Assembly: GCF_000758165.1 (NCBI RefSeq)
Contig: NZ_JNUP01000023.1
Coordinates: 1-64,000, forward strand
Direction of reading: 5' to 3'
Source: Spirochaeta lutea
GTDB lineage: Bacteria; Spirochaetota; Spirochaetia; DSM-27196; Salinispiraceae
DNA length: 64,000 bases
Part shown: piece after piece, positions 17,530-27,597 of the stretch
Layout: every line of letters begins with the position of its first letter
Numbering within the stretch: position 1 is the first letter of the stretch
Position numbers and translations under genes: made by a program
Notes under the pieces: model-generated
The model's database searches: none
What the model saw: only the letters and a program-made list of their open reading frames with translations
Told to the model about the DNA's origin: nothing

Positions 17530-18785
17530 GCAACGATGACATTCTTGTAGGACTTGATATTGGTACCTCGAAGATCTGTGCGGTGATTGCCGAGATACCC
17601 GAAACCGGGGGTATCGATATCCTAGGGGTAGGAGTTGCTCCCTCCAATGGATTACGGAAGGGTGTTGTGATCAATATTGAAGCAACCCTGCGGTCCGTGT
17701 CTGCCGCCATTGAACGGGCTGAGAATATGGCAGGTAGGGAGGTATCCCACGTCATTACGGGTATCTCTGGAGCACATATCGAGGGATTGAATTCCCGGGG
17801 AGTCGTGGCCGTAACCAGCAAGGATCGAGAAATCGGTATGATAGATGTGGAGAGAGTTATGGATGCGGCCAAAGCTGTCGTCCTGCCCATGGACCGGGAA
17901 CTCATCCACGTGATCCCCCAGGAATTTATTGTGGATGACCAACGGGGTGTTAAGGATCCCATTGATATGATTGGAGTCCGGTTGGAAGCTGAGGCCCATC
18001 TGATTACAGGGAGTGTTACCGCGGCCCAGAATCTTCTAAAATGTGTAAATCGTGCCGGCTTCAAGGTCGATGAGATCGCCTTGGATGTATTGGTTGCAAG
18101 CCAGGCTGTGCTATCCCGGGATGAGATGGAATTGGGGACGATGCTCATCGATATTGGCGGAGGAACCACGGATGTAATCCTCTATAAAAACGGTGCTCCG
18201 CTGTACACCAATGTAGTGCCTGTGGGTGGGGCAGAGGTGACTTCCGATCTTTCAATCATGCTTCAAACTCCAATGGATACCATGGAAGAAATCAAATTGA
18301 CCAGCGGTTGCTGCTACGCCCCCATGCTTGAAGGGGATGATTCCGAGATAATAATCCCTGGGGTTGGAGGAAGACCCCCCATTGCAGCGGACCGGCTTAC
18401 GCTGTGTGAGTATATTCAGCCCCGGATGACAGAGATTTTTTCTATGGTCAGGGATAAGGTGGAACATGAGGCGCATTTCACCCGATGGCAAAACCTTGGA
18501 GGAGGTATAGTCTTAACCGGCGGAGGAGCCCTGCTCCAAGGGGCAGCAGAACTAGCCGGAGATATTTTTTCCGTGCCCGTACGAATTGGATTGCCCCACG
18601 GTATCGGAGGACTAACCCCGGAATTTCAGCGTCCAGATCTTGCCTCTGCTGTAGGGTTGATTCTACACCGGGCAAAAAAAATGATTTCTGAGGGTGTGGA
18701 TGAAAGCCGTGGGTTCGAGACGTCCCGGAAAAAGGGAACACGGTTTGAGTCCCTGAAAAAATGGTTTAAAAACTTCATAGAATGA
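17526..18785 (+). CDS. ftsA: Cell division actin homologue FtsA
   Basis: FtsA is the actin-like protein that tethers FtsZ to the membrane. The 419-residue product has the phosphate-1 loop DILVGLDIGTSKICAV at the N-terminus, the 1C subdomain, the phosphate-2 motif LIDIGGGTTDV near residue 208, an adenosine loop GGIVLTGGGALL near residue 327 and a C-terminal amphipathic helix rich in K, F and W (last 15 residues) for membrane binding. The gene overlaps ftsQ by four bases. Confidence 0.96.
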   Translation: MSNDDILVGLDIGTSKICAVIAEIPETGGIDILGVGVAPSNGLRKGVVINIEATLRSVSAAIERAENMAGREVSHVITGISGAHIEGLNSRGVVAVTSKDREIGMIDVERVMDAAKAVVLPMDRELIHVIPQEFIVDDQRGVKDPIDMIGVRLEAEAHLITGSVTAAQNLLKCVNRAGFKVDEIALDVLVASQAVLSRDEMELGTMLIDIGGGTTDVILYKNGAPLYTNVVPVGGAEVTSDLSIMLQTPMDTMEEIKLTSGCCYAPMLEGDDSEIIIPGVGGRPPIAADRLTLCEYIQPRMTEIFSMVRDKVEHEAHFTRWQNLGGGIVLTGGGALLQGAAELAGDIFSVPVRIGLPHGIGGLTPEFQRPDLASAVGLILHRAKKMISEGVDESRGFETSRKKGTRFESLKKWFKNFIE

Positions 18786-18871
18786 TACTAGAATAATATC
18801 TATGCACGGAGTACGAGAACTGCAGAACCTCGTATTCCCCGAGAAGCATGGTAGCAAAAAAGGGAGGGGTT

Positions 18872-20116
18872 ATGAAATTCGAGATTGTCGAAGATGGAAA
18901 TGGATTTGAAGATACAACATCAAGCCCAACGGTAATTAAGGTGGTTGGTGTCGGGGGCGGCGGAAGTAATGCAGTAAACCGAATGATCGCATCCAAATTG
19001 GCGGATGTCGAATTTATAGCGGTTAACACTGATCTGCAGGCCCTCCAGGCAAGTATGGCTCCTACCCGGCTGCCCCTGGGTACCCAGGTTACCGGCGGGT
19101 TAGGGGCCGGCGGTAATCCGGAGGTTGGAGAGAAGGCTGCCATAGAGGATACCCAGACCATCGAGAAGCTCCTGCACGGTGCGGATATGGTGTTCATTAC
19201 CGCAGGTATGGGCGGGGGAACCGGGACCGGTGCTGCACCGATAATCGCCAAGATAGCCCAGGAGTTGGGGATTTTAACCGTAGCGGTAGTCACCAAACCA
19301 TTTAGTTTTGAGGGAAGAAAAAAGTCAAACCTAGCAGAGCAGGGAATCTCCCGGCTCCGGGAGCATGTGGACACCCTCATTACCATTCCCAACCAGCATC
19401 TCTTAAAAATTGTAGAAAAGAACACCCCGATAAAACAGGCCTTTTTGGTCGCCGATGATGTGCTCCGCCAGGGGGTACAGGGTATATCGGATCTCATCAC
19501 CAAGCCCGGTGAGATTAATATTGATTTTGCCGATGTTCGGACAATTATGAAGGGCCAAGGGGATGCCTTAATGGGGATCGGCCGCGGAACAGGTGAGAAC
19601 CGGGCTGTGGATGCCGCGACAAACGCCATCAACAATCCTCTCCTGGAGGATGCTAATATTGAGGGTGCTAAGGGTATTTTAGTGAATGTCACCGGGGGAA
19701 CTGACTTTTCCCTCTCGGAGTATGAAGAAATTCTCCAGATTATCACCGCAAACTCCGATGAGGATGCCTTGGTTATTGCAGGAACCGGGGTCGATGAGGG
19801 AATGGATGATGAACTTATCGTAACCGTGATTGCCACCGGGTTTGCTCCAGGATTCGGAAGGAATGCCGGGCCGGCGGGACTGTATAAAAACGCCGGGACT
19901 GAGGAGACCGCCAAACAATCTGAATACATCAGTCTGGACACCTGGAATAAAATGACTGGAAAAAATAAGCCGGCCCCCGGGGATTCCGGTGAAACGCCTG
20001 CTGCTCCTCGTCACTCAGGGGTGAAGCGGGATCCGGTGGTTACGCGGTTTTCAAGCGATGATCTGGGTGTACCTGCATATCTTCGAATGAAGCAGAAACG
20101 TAATGATCAAAACTGA
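18872..20116 (+). CDS. ftsZ: Cell division tubulin homologue FtsZ
   Basis: FtsZ is the GTPase that forms the division ring. The 414-residue protein has the tubulin signature [10 protein letters not shown], the early [19 protein letters not shown] block, the [11 protein letters not shown] region with the catalytic Asp loop, and a conserved C-terminal peptide [10 protein letters not shown] that binds FtsA. I chose ATG 18872, which has GGAGGGG immediately upstream, over an in-frame ATG at 18848 without a ribosome site. The 86-base gap after ftsA may carry an extra promoter, but I see no strong one. Confidence 0.96.
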   Translation: MKFEIVEDGNGFEDTTSSPTVIKVVGVGGGGSNAVNRMIASKLADVEFIAVNTDLQALQASMAPTRLPLGTQVTGGLGAGGNPEVGEKAAIEDTQTIEKLLHGADMVFITAGMGGGTGTGAAPIIAKIAQELGILTVAVVTKPFSFEGRKKSNLAEQGISRLREHVDTLITIPNQHLLKIVEKNTPIKQAFLVADDVLRQGVQGISDLITKPGEINIDFADVRTIMKGQGDALMGIGRGTGENRAVDAATNAINNPLLEDANIEGAKGILVNVTGGTDFSLSEYEEILQIITANSDEDALVIAGTGVDEGMDDELIVTVIATGFAPGFGRNAGPAGLYKNAGTEETAKQSEYISLDTWNKMTGKNKPAPGDSGETPAAPRHSGVKRDPVVTRFSSDDLGVPAYLRMKQKRNDQN

Positions 20117-20130
20117 CGGCTGGAACTAGT

Positions 20131-21033
20131 ATGGTAGCAATAAGCTCGGATCGGCGTATCCTATTACAATTCGAAGCCTATCTCCTAGCAGAGCTTCAAC
20201 TAGCCCGCCGTACGGTTAGAACCTATATGCGGGAGGTAAGTGATTTTTTTAGATTTCTTCATGAAACCCAGTGTGAGCTGAAGGATGTACAGGTACAAAC
20301 TATTCAGCAGTACATTTCTGTCCGGGGTGAAACTCGGTCTCTGGATAGTAGGACAATAGCAAAGGTCGTTAGCAGTCTTCGGAGCTTATTCCAATACTGT
20401 ATGCTGGAAGGAATCGTCCACGAAAATCCTGCAAACAACCTAGAGCTGCCTCGAATGCCCCAGAGGCTGCCTGGAGTCCTCCGTGTTGAGGAAATCGAAC
20501 TCATCCTGGAACAGATTGATACCACCACCCCCAACGGTCTGCGGGATAGAGCCCTGTTTGAATTAATCTATTCTTGCGGACTCAGGATATCCGAGGCGGT
20601 TGACCTGACTATGGAGAGGGTTTTTCTGGATGAACAGGTTGTCCGGGTTACTGGCAAAGGGGATAAGGAGCGGTTGGTGCCCCTGGGTGAAGAGGCTCGC
20701 TATTGGCTAGAGCAGTATCTGACCGATGGTCGTCCAGCCTTATTGCGCTCCGGAGCCTTGAATCCCTTCGTGTTTCTTAACCATCACGGCCGGGGATTAA
20801 GCCGGAAGGGAATGTGGAAGCGATTTAAAGAGTTTACCGAGCGGGCGGGAGTGCAAGCCAAGGTGCATACCCTACGCCATAGTTTTGCAACCCATCTCCT
20901 GGAGGGGGGGGCGGATCTTCGGGCGGTACAGGAGTTATTGGGTCATGCGGATATTAGTACTACACAGATCTATACGCACATCGACCGCGATGAGTTACAG
21001 GTATATCATAAGGATCATCACCCCAGGGGGTGA
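20131..21033 (+). CDS. Tyrosine recombinase of the XerC/XerD family
   Basis: This 300-residue integrase-family protein has a SAM-like core-binding domain at about residues 8-95 and a catalytic domain with the full set R152, K176, H246, R249, H272 and nucleophile Y281. Length and spacing are those of XerC/XerD, which resolve chromosome dimers at dif, rather than of phage integrases. Placement directly after ftsZ fits a role in chromosome segregation. A second Xer gene follows at 23554; which is C and which is D cannot be decided here. I found no dif site in the window. Confidence 0.9.
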   Translation: MVAISSDRRILLQFEAYLLAELQLARRTVRTYMREVSDFFRFLHETQCELKDVQVQTIQQYISVRGETRSLDSRTIAKVVSSLRSLFQYCMLEGIVHENPANNLELPRMPQRLPGVLRVEEIELILEQIDTTTPNGLRDRALFELIYSCGLRISEAVDLTMERVFLDEQVVRVTGKGDKERLVPLGEEARYWLEQYLTDGRPALLRSGALNPFVFLNHHGRGLSRKGMWKRFKEFTERAGVQAKVHTLRHSFATHLLEGGADLRAVQELLGHADISTTQIYTHIDRDELQVYHKDHHPRG

Positions 21034-21050
21034 TTATGGAAGGAGAATCT

Positions 21051-21887
21051 ATGGCAAAGCAGACACCGTTTTTAAACGAGTACAGCCCGGAACAAAAGGC
21101 AGAGTGGGATACCATAGCAGATTTATTGATCAAAAATGGCAGGATTACCGAAGCGGTGTATCCCGATATTCCGTCGGTACGACGCAATCCCAAGGATAGT
21201 CTCGCTAAGGCCATAGATCACACCCTCTTGAAGCAGGGTGCCACCAGGGAGGATTTTCAAAAACTCTACACTGATGCAAGAACCTGGGATGTTTGGAGTG
21301 TCTGTGTGCCCTCGAATCGGGTGGCCCAGGCTGCAGAAGCATTGGGAGGTTCATCCGTGTTGGTGTGTACTGTGGTAGGATTTCCGTTTGGGTATGAAAA
21401 CACTGCCGGAACCGTCCAGGATACCCGGACTGCCATCCAGCACGGAGCAAAAGAAATCGATATGGTTATTCCCCTGGGGTACCTGAAGGATGGTGATTAT
21501 CTAGGGGTCTTTGACCATATTTCAGCGGTGGTTCAAACAGCTGAGGAAGTAGGGACCCGGTTGGGTACCGGTGTCTTGGTCAAGGTAATCCTGGAAACGA
21601 GTGAGTTGTCAGATCTTGAGATTCTCAAGGGTAGCGCCATTTCCTGTTTCGCCGGCGCTCATTTTATCAAAACATCCACCGGGTTTGCATCGGGTGGAGC
21701 TACCCTGGAGGCCCTTAAAATAATGAGGATAACTGCGGGGGAACTACGGGGAGTGAAAGCGAGCGGTGGGGTGCGGACGCGAGAATTTGCCCTTCAGTGT
21801 CTGAGTCTCGGGACTGATAGGATCGGTGCATCCAGTACGGCAGCAATCCTCGGAGTGGATAACGGTGCGGTATCCAGCGGCTATTAG
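21051..21887 (+). CDS. deoC: Deoxyribose-phosphate aldolase
   Basis: DeoC cleaves 2-deoxyribose 5-phosphate to glyceraldehyde 3-phosphate and acetaldehyde in deoxynucleoside breakdown. The 278-residue product carries the class I aldolase features: IDHTLLKQGAT, EIDMVIPLGYLKDGD, the Schiff-base Lys in HFIKTSTGF and the proton-relay Lys in GVKASGGVRT. It has about 50 more N-terminal residues than many bacterial DeoC proteins. Start ATG 21051 follows AAGGAG at 21039-21044. Its setting between an Xer gene and a TPR lipoprotein is unusual for a catabolic enzyme. Confidence 0.94.
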   Translation: MAKQTPFLNEYSPEQKAEWDTIADLLIKNGRITEAVYPDIPSVRRNPKDSLAKAIDHTLLKQGATREDFQKLYTDARTWDVWSVCVPSNRVAQAAEALGGSSVLVCTVVGFPFGYENTAGTVQDTRTAIQHGAKEIDMVIPLGYLKDGDYLGVFDHISAVVQTAEEVGTRLGTGVLVKVILETSELSDLEILKGSAISCFAGAHFIKTSTGFASGGATLEALKIMRITAGELRGVKASGGVRTREFALQCLSLGTDRIGASSTAAILGVDNGAVSSGY

Positions 21888-21896
21888 GAGGAATCC

Positions 21897-22655
21897 ATGA
21901 TCCGTGAGGGTACAAGCATTGCAAATACGCAGAAGGTCAGCATATTTGTAATTCTAATAATCCTTGTCTCCATGGTATTTATAGGCTGTCAACGACCGGT
22001 CACCCGATTAGCCAGAGATCTAAATCAACTGGAATCACCCCCCAGTTATGCTCGGGAGAAAAATTCTGAGGATCGAATTCGTGAATTAGAGGGGATTATC
22101 CAGGGGTTTATGGGGATTTTGGAGGAGCGAATTCAGGCAGCCGGGGGGCTTGCCACAGCCTATAAACTCTTGGGGATGGAATACCAACGCCTGGGTATGC
22201 ATAAGCTGGCCCTGGAGAATTTGGAAAAAGCAATAGAGGTTGAATCAGCCAACGAGATATTACTGTACATGGCTGGTACCAATGCAGCGGCCTGGGCCGA
22301 CAGCGCACCCTCCCCAGAGCAGGCTCAGCCGTATTATGTAAAAAGTGATCGCTACTTTACCAGGGCCATTGAGATCAACCCGTACTATGGTGAGGCTCTC
22401 TTTTCAGCGGCGGTTCTGAAGCATTTTCAGTTGGAGGAACATGAGGAGGCATTAGGGCTGATAAATCGTACCATTGAGATTCAACCCGGAAATCACCGTG
22501 CGTTTTTCGTCAAGGCACGTATTCTCGCCAGTTTAGGCCGGCTGCAAGAAGCCGCCGATCTTTACGGCGAAATAGCGGCCATGGATATTCCGAATCCACA
22601 AAAAGACGAAGCCCGCAAGAATCAGCGCGCGATTTTGGACGGTATATATGAATAA
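21897..22655 (+). CDS. TPR-containing lipoprotein
   Basis: The 252-residue protein has a basic N-terminus, a hydrophobic helix and a lipobox ending MVFIGC at about residue 31, with Q after the Cys, a relaxed lipobox of spirochaete type. The mature part is a tandem of TPR-like helices: residues about 80-115 (YQRLGMHKLALENLEKAIEV), 145-175 (YFTRAIEINPYYGEAL) and 180-215. It is probably anchored to the inner or outer membrane facing the periplasm. The stop TAA overlaps the dprA ATG by one base. Binding partner unknown. Confidence 0.8.
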   Translation: MIREGTSIANTQKVSIFVILIILVSMVFIGCQRPVTRLARDLNQLESPPSYAREKNSEDRIRELEGIIQGFMGILEERIQAAGGLATAYKLLGMEYQRLGMHKLALENLEKAIEVESANEILLYMAGTNAAAWADSAPSPEQAQPYYVKSDRYFTRAIEINPYYGEALFSAAVLKHFQLEEHEEALGLINRTIEIQPGNHRAFFVKARILASLGRLQEAADLYGEIAAMDIPNPQKDEARKNQRAILDGIYE

Positions 22656-23545
22656 TGAACGATTACTTTATCGCTGGACTCAACCAGATCCGGGGTTTAA
22701 CGAGAGCGGAGAAATTATACATTGTATTGGGCTGCGTAGATGATCAAGGGCCTGATATGTGGTGGCATAGAGGGATTCTGGCCCTTCCGTCAAAGAAGGG
22801 CAGATTGCCCTCTACAGGAAGGGAAATTGAGGAGTCGGGCAGGCGTATCCTAGAGCAGTGCCGGCGTTTTTCGGTGCGGTGGGTTTGTCTTGATCAGCAC
22901 GAATACCCTCCACAACTTTTTGCGACCTACGCCCCTCCGATTATTCTGTATTATAAGGGAAGTCTTCCCCGGGAGGACAGAGGGGTGTTCTCCTTAGTGG
23001 GAACGAGAAAGCCCAGCAGCGCAGGCAGGCAGGCTGCCTATGAGATTGGGCATGATGCCGGCAAGGCAGGATACGGCGTAGTTTCCGGCTTAGCCTATGG
23101 CATTGATTCTGCCGGCCAGGTTGGGTGTATCGACTCCCGGGGAAAAACCTGGGCTGTGCTCGGCTCAGGAATTCAAACCGTTACACCCGTGGCTCACCGG
23201 CCCCTGGCAAAGCGGATGATAGAGCTCGGAGGCGGTATTATCAGTGAATACGGGCTGGAGGATGCAGTAGCAAAATGGCAGTTTGTAGAGCGAAATCGCA
23301 TTATAGCAGGACTAACGCGGCTTACCTGTGTAGTTGAAGCCCCGATTTCCTCAGGTGCCTTGCATACTGCCCGGTTTGCCCTGGAGGAAGGACGGGAAGT
23401 GGTGGTGCATGGAATTGCATGTACTGGAGGCGAGGCTGGGCGGGGGGCCGCTGAGTTAATTCAAGGCGGAGCACCAAAGATTCGTCGGTTTGAGGATATC
23501 AGACAGGTTCTGGCCGAGCTTCCTGTGATGGAAAGGAATATCTAG
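22655..23545 (+). CDS. dprA: DNA processing protein DprA/Smf
   Basis: DprA loads RecA on incoming single strands during transformation; many non-competent bacteria also keep it. The 296-residue protein has the Rossmann-like block VGTRKPSSAGRQ near residue 108, VVSGLAYGIDSAGQ near residue 142 (the usual AH after GID-x is changed to AG), WAVLGSGIQTVTP and the RNRIIAGL motif. There is no clear C-terminal winged helix. It starts one base inside the lipoprotein stop codon. Confidence 0.9.
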   Translation: MNDYFIAGLNQIRGLTRAEKLYIVLGCVDDQGPDMWWHRGILALPSKKGRLPSTGREIEESGRRILEQCRRFSVRWVCLDQHEYPPQLFATYAPPIILYYKGSLPREDRGVFSLVGTRKPSSAGRQAAYEIGHDAGKAGYGVVSGLAYGIDSAGQVGCIDSRGKTWAVLGSGIQTVTPVAHRPLAKRMIELGGGIISEYGLEDAVAKWQFVERNRIIAGLTRLTCVVEAPISSGALHTARFALEEGREVVVHGIACTGGEAGRGAAELIQGGAPKIRRFEDIRQVLAELPVMERNI

Positions 23546-23553
23546 GATTAAGG

Positions 23554-24519
23554 ATGAGAGAGCAGGGATTAGTAGGGATAGAGGATTATCTGGATTATTC
23601 AAAACACATCCGCAAACAGAGTGAGCATACCATCAATGCCTATAAACGCGATTTAGATGCGGCCTCCCAATGGTTTGCCGACCAAGAACTCAACGATTTT
23701 ACCATCGGACACCGGGATCTTCGAGCCTACCTCGCGTTTTGTACAAACCGGGGCCTTTCTCCGCGGACAATAAACAGAAGGTTCTCTGCGCTTAGGAGCT
23801 ACTCACGGTATTGGGTTCGAGTTCGGGGAAGAGCCAAGGCCGGATTGGATGCAGCCGTGGGCCTAATACGGAGTATACGTACAAAAAAACGCTTACCGGA
23901 GTTTCTTTTTCCCAAGGAGATGGAGACCCTACTTTCGGAGAATCCCGCCGCAGAATCCAGGGGAACACAACCACCCTGGATGCAAAGCCGTGACAACGCC
24001 CTTTGGGAGATCATGTACTCTACAGGGTGCCGAGTTTCGGAAACAGCGGCTATGACCCTGGGTAGTTTTAATTCGGGTACTTCCCGAATGAAGGTCCTAG
24101 GCAAAGGACAGAAACAGCGATTTGTTTTTCTCGGTCAACCAGCGAGAGCTGCCTTGGAGGAGTATCTGGTGTACCGCAGGGCGTTCCTCCGCCGGATGAG
24201 GGTGGATCATGATTATTTATGGGTAAACAACCATGGAAATCCCCTCAGCGTCCGTGGAATTCAGTATCTTTTAGAAAAGCGTCTCCAGGGGATGAATGTG
24301 CAAAAACATTTGAGTCCCCACGGAATACGCCATAGCTTTGCAACCCATATCCTGAACAACGGAGCAGATATCCGGGTAGTTCAGGAGCTATTGGGGCATA
24401 AAAATCTCAGTACAACCCAGGTGTATACCCACCTAAACTTGAACCGGCTACGGGATACCTATAATCAGGCCCATCCCCACGGACAACGAAGAGAAAGGAA
24501 GGATCATGGAAAAACCTAA
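23554..24519 (+). CDS. xerC: Tyrosine recombinase XerC-like
   Basis: The 321-residue recombinase has an N-terminal core-binding domain (about residues 8-100) and catalytic residues R160, K184, H256, R259, H282 and nucleophile Y291, all present. It sits directly before hslV, hslU and flgB, the same order as codV-clpQ-clpY...flgB in Bacillus subtilis, where codV is xerC, so I give it the name on position. Its last 14 bases overlap hslV. Confidence 0.85.
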   Translation: MREQGLVGIEDYLDYSKHIRKQSEHTINAYKRDLDAASQWFADQELNDFTIGHRDLRAYLAFCTNRGLSPRTINRRFSALRSYSRYWVRVRGRAKAGLDAAVGLIRSIRTKKRLPEFLFPKEMETLLSENPAAESRGTQPPWMQSRDNALWEIMYSTGCRVSETAAMTLGSFNSGTSRMKVLGKGQKQRFVFLGQPARAALEEYLVYRRAFLRRMRVDHDYLWVNNHGNPLSVRGIQYLLEKRLQGMNVQKHLSPHGIRHSFATHILNNGADIRVVQELLGHKNLSTTQVYTHLNLNRLRDTYNQAHPHGQRRERKDHGKT

Positions 24520-25048
24520 TATACGCAGCACTACAATCATCGCCGTTAAAAAAGACGGCCAGGTAGCAATGGCCGGTGACGGTCAGGTAACCCTCGGAAA
24601 CGCAGTTATGAAGGGGAACGCAAAGAAGGTTCGCCGGATTTACGATGATTCCATATTAGTTGGGTTTGCCGGAGCTACCGCTGATGCATTCACCCTCTTC
24701 GAGCGCTTTGAAGAACGGGTAAAGGAATACGGCGGAGACATCACCCGTTCTGCGGTTGAACTTGCAAAGTTGTGGCGGACCGATCGGATGCTCCGCCGCC
24801 TTGAAGCCATGCTGCTTGTAGCGAGTACGGATAATATTCTACTCATATCCGGCACTGGGGATGTGATCGAGCCAGAGCATGGGGTCATTGCAATCGGCTC
24901 CGGAGGGAACTTCGCCTACGCCGCAGCCCGGGCATACCTTGAGGGATCAAACTTCTCGGCGCGAGAGATTGCAGAGAAATCCCTCAAGATCGCTGGAGAC
25001 ATTTGTATTTATACGAATCAGTCAATAATTGTGGAGGAGTTATCGTAA
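24506..25048 (+). CDS. hslV: ATP-dependent protease subunit HslV
   Basis: HslV (ClpQ) is the proteasome-like peptidase that pairs with the HslU ATPase. The 180-residue product has the family core [20 protein letters not shown] and the KVRRIYD and SGTGDVIEP segments. In Escherichia coli the catalytic Thr directly follows the initiator Met; here eight residues (MEKPNIRS) precede the matching Thr9, so either these are removed by processing or translation starts elsewhere. No closer start codon is visible in the frame. The gene overlaps xerC by 14 bases and hslU by one base. Confidence 0.94.
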   Translation: MEKPNIRSTTIIAVKKDGQVAMAGDGQVTLGNAVMKGNAKKVRRIYDDSILVGFAGATADAFTLFERFEERVKEYGGDITRSAVELAKLWRTDRMLRRLEAMLLVASTDNILLISGTGDVIEPEHGVIAIGSGGNFAYAAARAYLEGSNFSAREIAEKSLKIAGDICIYTNQSIIVEELS

Positions 25049-26517
25049 TGGTATTACAACTTGAGGACCTTACCCCGAGACAAATTGTTGAAGAACTAAA
25101 CCGCTATATTATCGGTCAGGAAAAGGCGAAAAAGGCAGTGGCAATAGCCCTTCGTAACCGGATCAGACGACAAAATCTTCCCGAAGACCTCCGTGATGAG
25201 GTAGCGCCGAAAAACATCATAATGATCGGGCCCACCGGGGTGGGGAAGACCGAAATTGCCCGCCGCTTATCCAAGCTGACCGGGGCACCGTTTATCAAGG
25301 TCGAAGCAACCAAATACACAGAGGTCGGGTACGTCGGCCGGGATGTAGAATCCATGATCCGCGACCTTATGATGGTGGGCATAAACATGGTAAAGCAGGA
25401 GATGAAGGAACAGCTGCGGGATAAGGCGGAAACCCTGGCCGAGGAAGCAATCCTAGATATACTCCTGCCAGGATCGGGTAGTTCCACCAAGACTCAGGGA
25501 TCAGCCCTGGGCAAGCTCTTTAGCACCGGCACTGGATCAAGCCCCCGTACCGGTACCGGCTCTGCCGGTCAAGTCGCCGATCAGCGGACGGATGGTGAGG
25601 CCTCTTCCCAGGAACCCGATAACGCTTCAGATCCAAAGCAAGAAACCCGTGAGAAGTTCCGACAACGCCTCCGGGCTGGGAAATTGGATGAAAAGGAAAT
25701 AGAGATCGACGTAACGAAGAGCTCCGGAGGTCCAAATATTGAAATATTCTCCGGAGCCAACCTGGAAGAAATTGATCTGAACCTTGGAAACCTCTCGAAT
25801 CTATTCGGGGGCCGCAAGAAAAAGAAGCGCGTCCTGGTCAAGCAGGCCCGGGAGCTCCTGATCCAGGAGGAAATGGAAAAACTCGTAGACCAAGACCAGG
25901 TCGCCGAGATCGCCCGCACCCGGGTAGAATCCATGGGTATCGTCTTTGTCGATGAGATCGATAAAATAGCCGCTAAAGAAGGCCGGAGCGGCACCGACGT
26001 AAGCAGGGAAGGGGTGCAGCGGGATATCCTCCCCATCGTCGAAGGCGCGAAGATTAACACCAAGTACGGAGTAGTTGATACCTCACACATCCTATTTATT
26101 GCTGCCGGGGCATTCCATATCAGCAAACCAAGCGACTTGATTCCGGAACTACAGGGTCGCTTCCCGATCCGGGTAGAGCTGGAAGCCCTGACTACCGAGG
26201 ACTTTTACTCCATTCTTACCCAGCCTCAGAATGCCCTGACCAAACAGTACATGGCATTACTGGAGACCGAGGGGGTAACCCTGGTTTTCACCGAGGATGC
26301 CCTACGTGAAATCAGTAAAATCGCCGCTCAGGTAAATTCAAAAACCGAGAACATTGGCGCACGCCGGCTGCATACGATTCTTGAGCTTTTGTTGGAGGAT
26401 ATTAGCTTCCGAGCGCCGGAGATGTCCGGGGAACGGGTCACCATTACCGACGGGGATGTGCGCGAACGGCTCAGCGGGATCGTGCAGGATCAGGACCTGA
26501 GCCGCTATATTCTCTAG
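25048..26517 (+). CDS. hslU: ATP-dependent protease ATPase subunit HslU
   Basis: HslU (ClpY) is the AAA+ unfoldase that feeds HslV. The 489-residue product has Walker A GPTGVGKT at residues 61-68, the pore loop GYVGRDVE near residue 91, Walker [10 protein letters not shown] near residue 297, and the C-terminal sensor-2 region [10 protein letters not shown]. The I domain contains a Ser/Gly/Thr-rich stretch of about 60 residues (about 140-205) that makes it longer than the Escherichia coli protein. I use ATG 25048, coupled to the hslV stop, not the earlier in-frame start inside hslV. Confidence 0.95.
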   Translation: MVLQLEDLTPRQIVEELNRYIIGQEKAKKAVAIALRNRIRRQNLPEDLRDEVAPKNIIMIGPTGVGKTEIARRLSKLTGAPFIKVEATKYTEVGYVGRDVESMIRDLMMVGINMVKQEMKEQLRDKAETLAEEAILDILLPGSGSSTKTQGSALGKLFSTGTGSSPRTGTGSAGQVADQRTDGEASSQEPDNASDPKQETREKFRQRLRAGKLDEKEIEIDVTKSSGGPNIEIFSGANLEEIDLNLGNLSNLFGGRKKKKRVLVKQARELLIQEEMEKLVDQDQVAEIARTRVESMGIVFVDEIDKIAAKEGRSGTDVSREGVQRDILPIVEGAKINTKYGVVDTSHILFIAAGAFHISKPSDLIPELQGRFPIRVELEALTTEDFYSILTQPQNALTKQYMALLETEGVTLVFTEDALREISKIAAQVNSKTENIGARRLHTILELLLEDISFRAPEMSGERVTITDGDVRERLSGIVQDQDLSRYIL

Positions 26518-26603
26518 GCATCGGTATGAGCGGGTGCGTTTTTGGTTTACCCGAGCTGACGGGATGGTAGGTGGGGTTTTTTACAGGGATTTGAATGCCG
26601 CGG

Positions 26604-26631
26604 TAAAGTATCGATTACCAGCGGCCGACCA
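26604..26631 (+). promoter_or_regulatory. Candidate sigma-28 promoter for the flagellar cluster
   Basis: TAAA (26604-26607) and GCCGACCA (26624-26631) resemble the sigma-28 consensus TAAA-N15-GCCGATAA, with a 16-base spacer. The start codon of flgB is 24 bases after the -10 element, leaving a plausible short leader. The sigma-28 gene itself lies 25 kb downstream in the same cluster, which would make a positive loop. I see no better sigma-70 match in the 137-base gap. Confidence 0.4.
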
Positions 26632-26654
26632 TATATGGTAGAGGGATACGGAAG

Positions 26655-27077
26655 ATGTATATACAAAATAACTGGGGACAATCCCTGGACGTTCTTCAAC
26701 GCGGCATGAGTGTTAACATGCTGCGCCAAGAGGTGATAGCAAACAACATCGCCAACGCCGATACACCCAATTTTAAACGCTCGGTGGTTAACTATGAGTC
26801 TGCCCTGAGTCAGGCACTACAATCCGACACCACCAGGGATGATTTTCAGCCCTACTACACCCATGAGCGTCATATTGCCTTCGACCGGAAGGTTGATTAT
26901 CAGGATGTACGTCCCCGCCGGGTTTTAGATTACCTGACCACCAGCAAGAATAACGGTAACAACGTAGATATCGAAGAGGAGAGCAGTAATTACATAGCTG
27001 CTCAGCTCGCCTATAATCTCATGGTAAATTCGGTGAACCACCATTTTAATTCCATGAACATCGTGCTGAGAGGATAA
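26655..27077 (+). CDS. flgB: Flagellar proximal rod protein FlgB
   Basis: FlgB forms the lowest ring of the flagellar rod, next to FliE. The 140-residue protein has the rod-family N-terminal signature with ANNIANADTPNFKR at about residues 31-44 and the C-terminal heptad helix ending in NSMNIVLRG. It has the usual length. It heads the long flagellar cluster and is separated by only four bases from flgC. Confidence 0.95.
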   Translation: MYIQNNWGQSLDVLQRGMSVNMLRQEVIANNIANADTPNFKRSVVNYESALSQALQSDTTRDDFQPYYTHERHIAFDRKVDYQDVRPRRVLDYLTTSKNNGNNVDIEEESSNYIAAQLAYNLMVNSVNHHFNSMNIVLRG

Positions 27078-27081
27078 CTAA

Positions 27082-27540
27082 ATGGGAATGTTTTCTTCAT
27101 TATCAATAGCATCCAGTGGTTTGACCGTGCAGCGGCTTCGCCAGGATGTGATTGCCGATAACATCGCCAATGTTGAAACCACCCGGACCCCTGAGGGCGG
27201 TGTATTCCGACGGAAGCGGGTTATTGTAAGCCCCCAAGTTGATCAACCCTACTGGAAGAGCCCCTTTCTTCCTTCCGCCTTGGATAACGGGGTAGGAAAG
27301 GGTGTGCGGGTGGATGAGATCCAGGAAGATATGGATTCGAATCCACGGCTTGTCTACGATCCTACCCATCCCGATGCAATTAAAACCGGTCCGCGTCAGG
27401 GGTATGTGGAATTTCCGAATGTAAACGTGGTAACCGAGATGGTTGATCTCATTTCAGCTAGTCGGAGCTACGATGCGAACATCGCTGTGGTAAACGGTGC
27501 AAAGGCGATGTTTATGAAAGCACTGGAGATCGGCCGGTAG
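27082..27540 (+). CDS. flgC: Flagellar proximal rod protein FlgC
   Basis: FlgC is the second proximal rod component. The 152-residue product starts with SSLSIASSGLTVQRLRQDV and DNIANVETTRT, the rod/hook signature, has the internal PNVNVVTEMVDLI block typical of FlgC, and ends in the usual helix. It lies between flgB and fliE as in many flagellar operons. Confidence 0.95.
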   Translation: MGMFSSLSIASSGLTVQRLRQDVIADNIANVETTRTPEGGVFRRKRVIVSPQVDQPYWKSPFLPSALDNGVGKGVRVDEIQEDMDSNPRLVYDPTHPDAIKTGPRQGYVEFPNVNVVTEMVDLISASRSYDANIAVVNGAKAMFMKALEIGR

Positions 27541-27597
27541 TCCCTGGGGCGCATCCGGCTGATTGGTTGAAAAGAAGAACACGGGAGGGCTTCTTTT

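Noticed and set aside
18775-19941. A 388-codon open frame antisense to ftsZ, and a 307-codon one antisense to ftsA at 17246-18169
   Set aside because: Their translations are low-complexity Ser/Pro/Ile/Ala runs without family signal, they lie over secure ftsZ and ftsA, and they start without ribosome sites. They are frame shadows.
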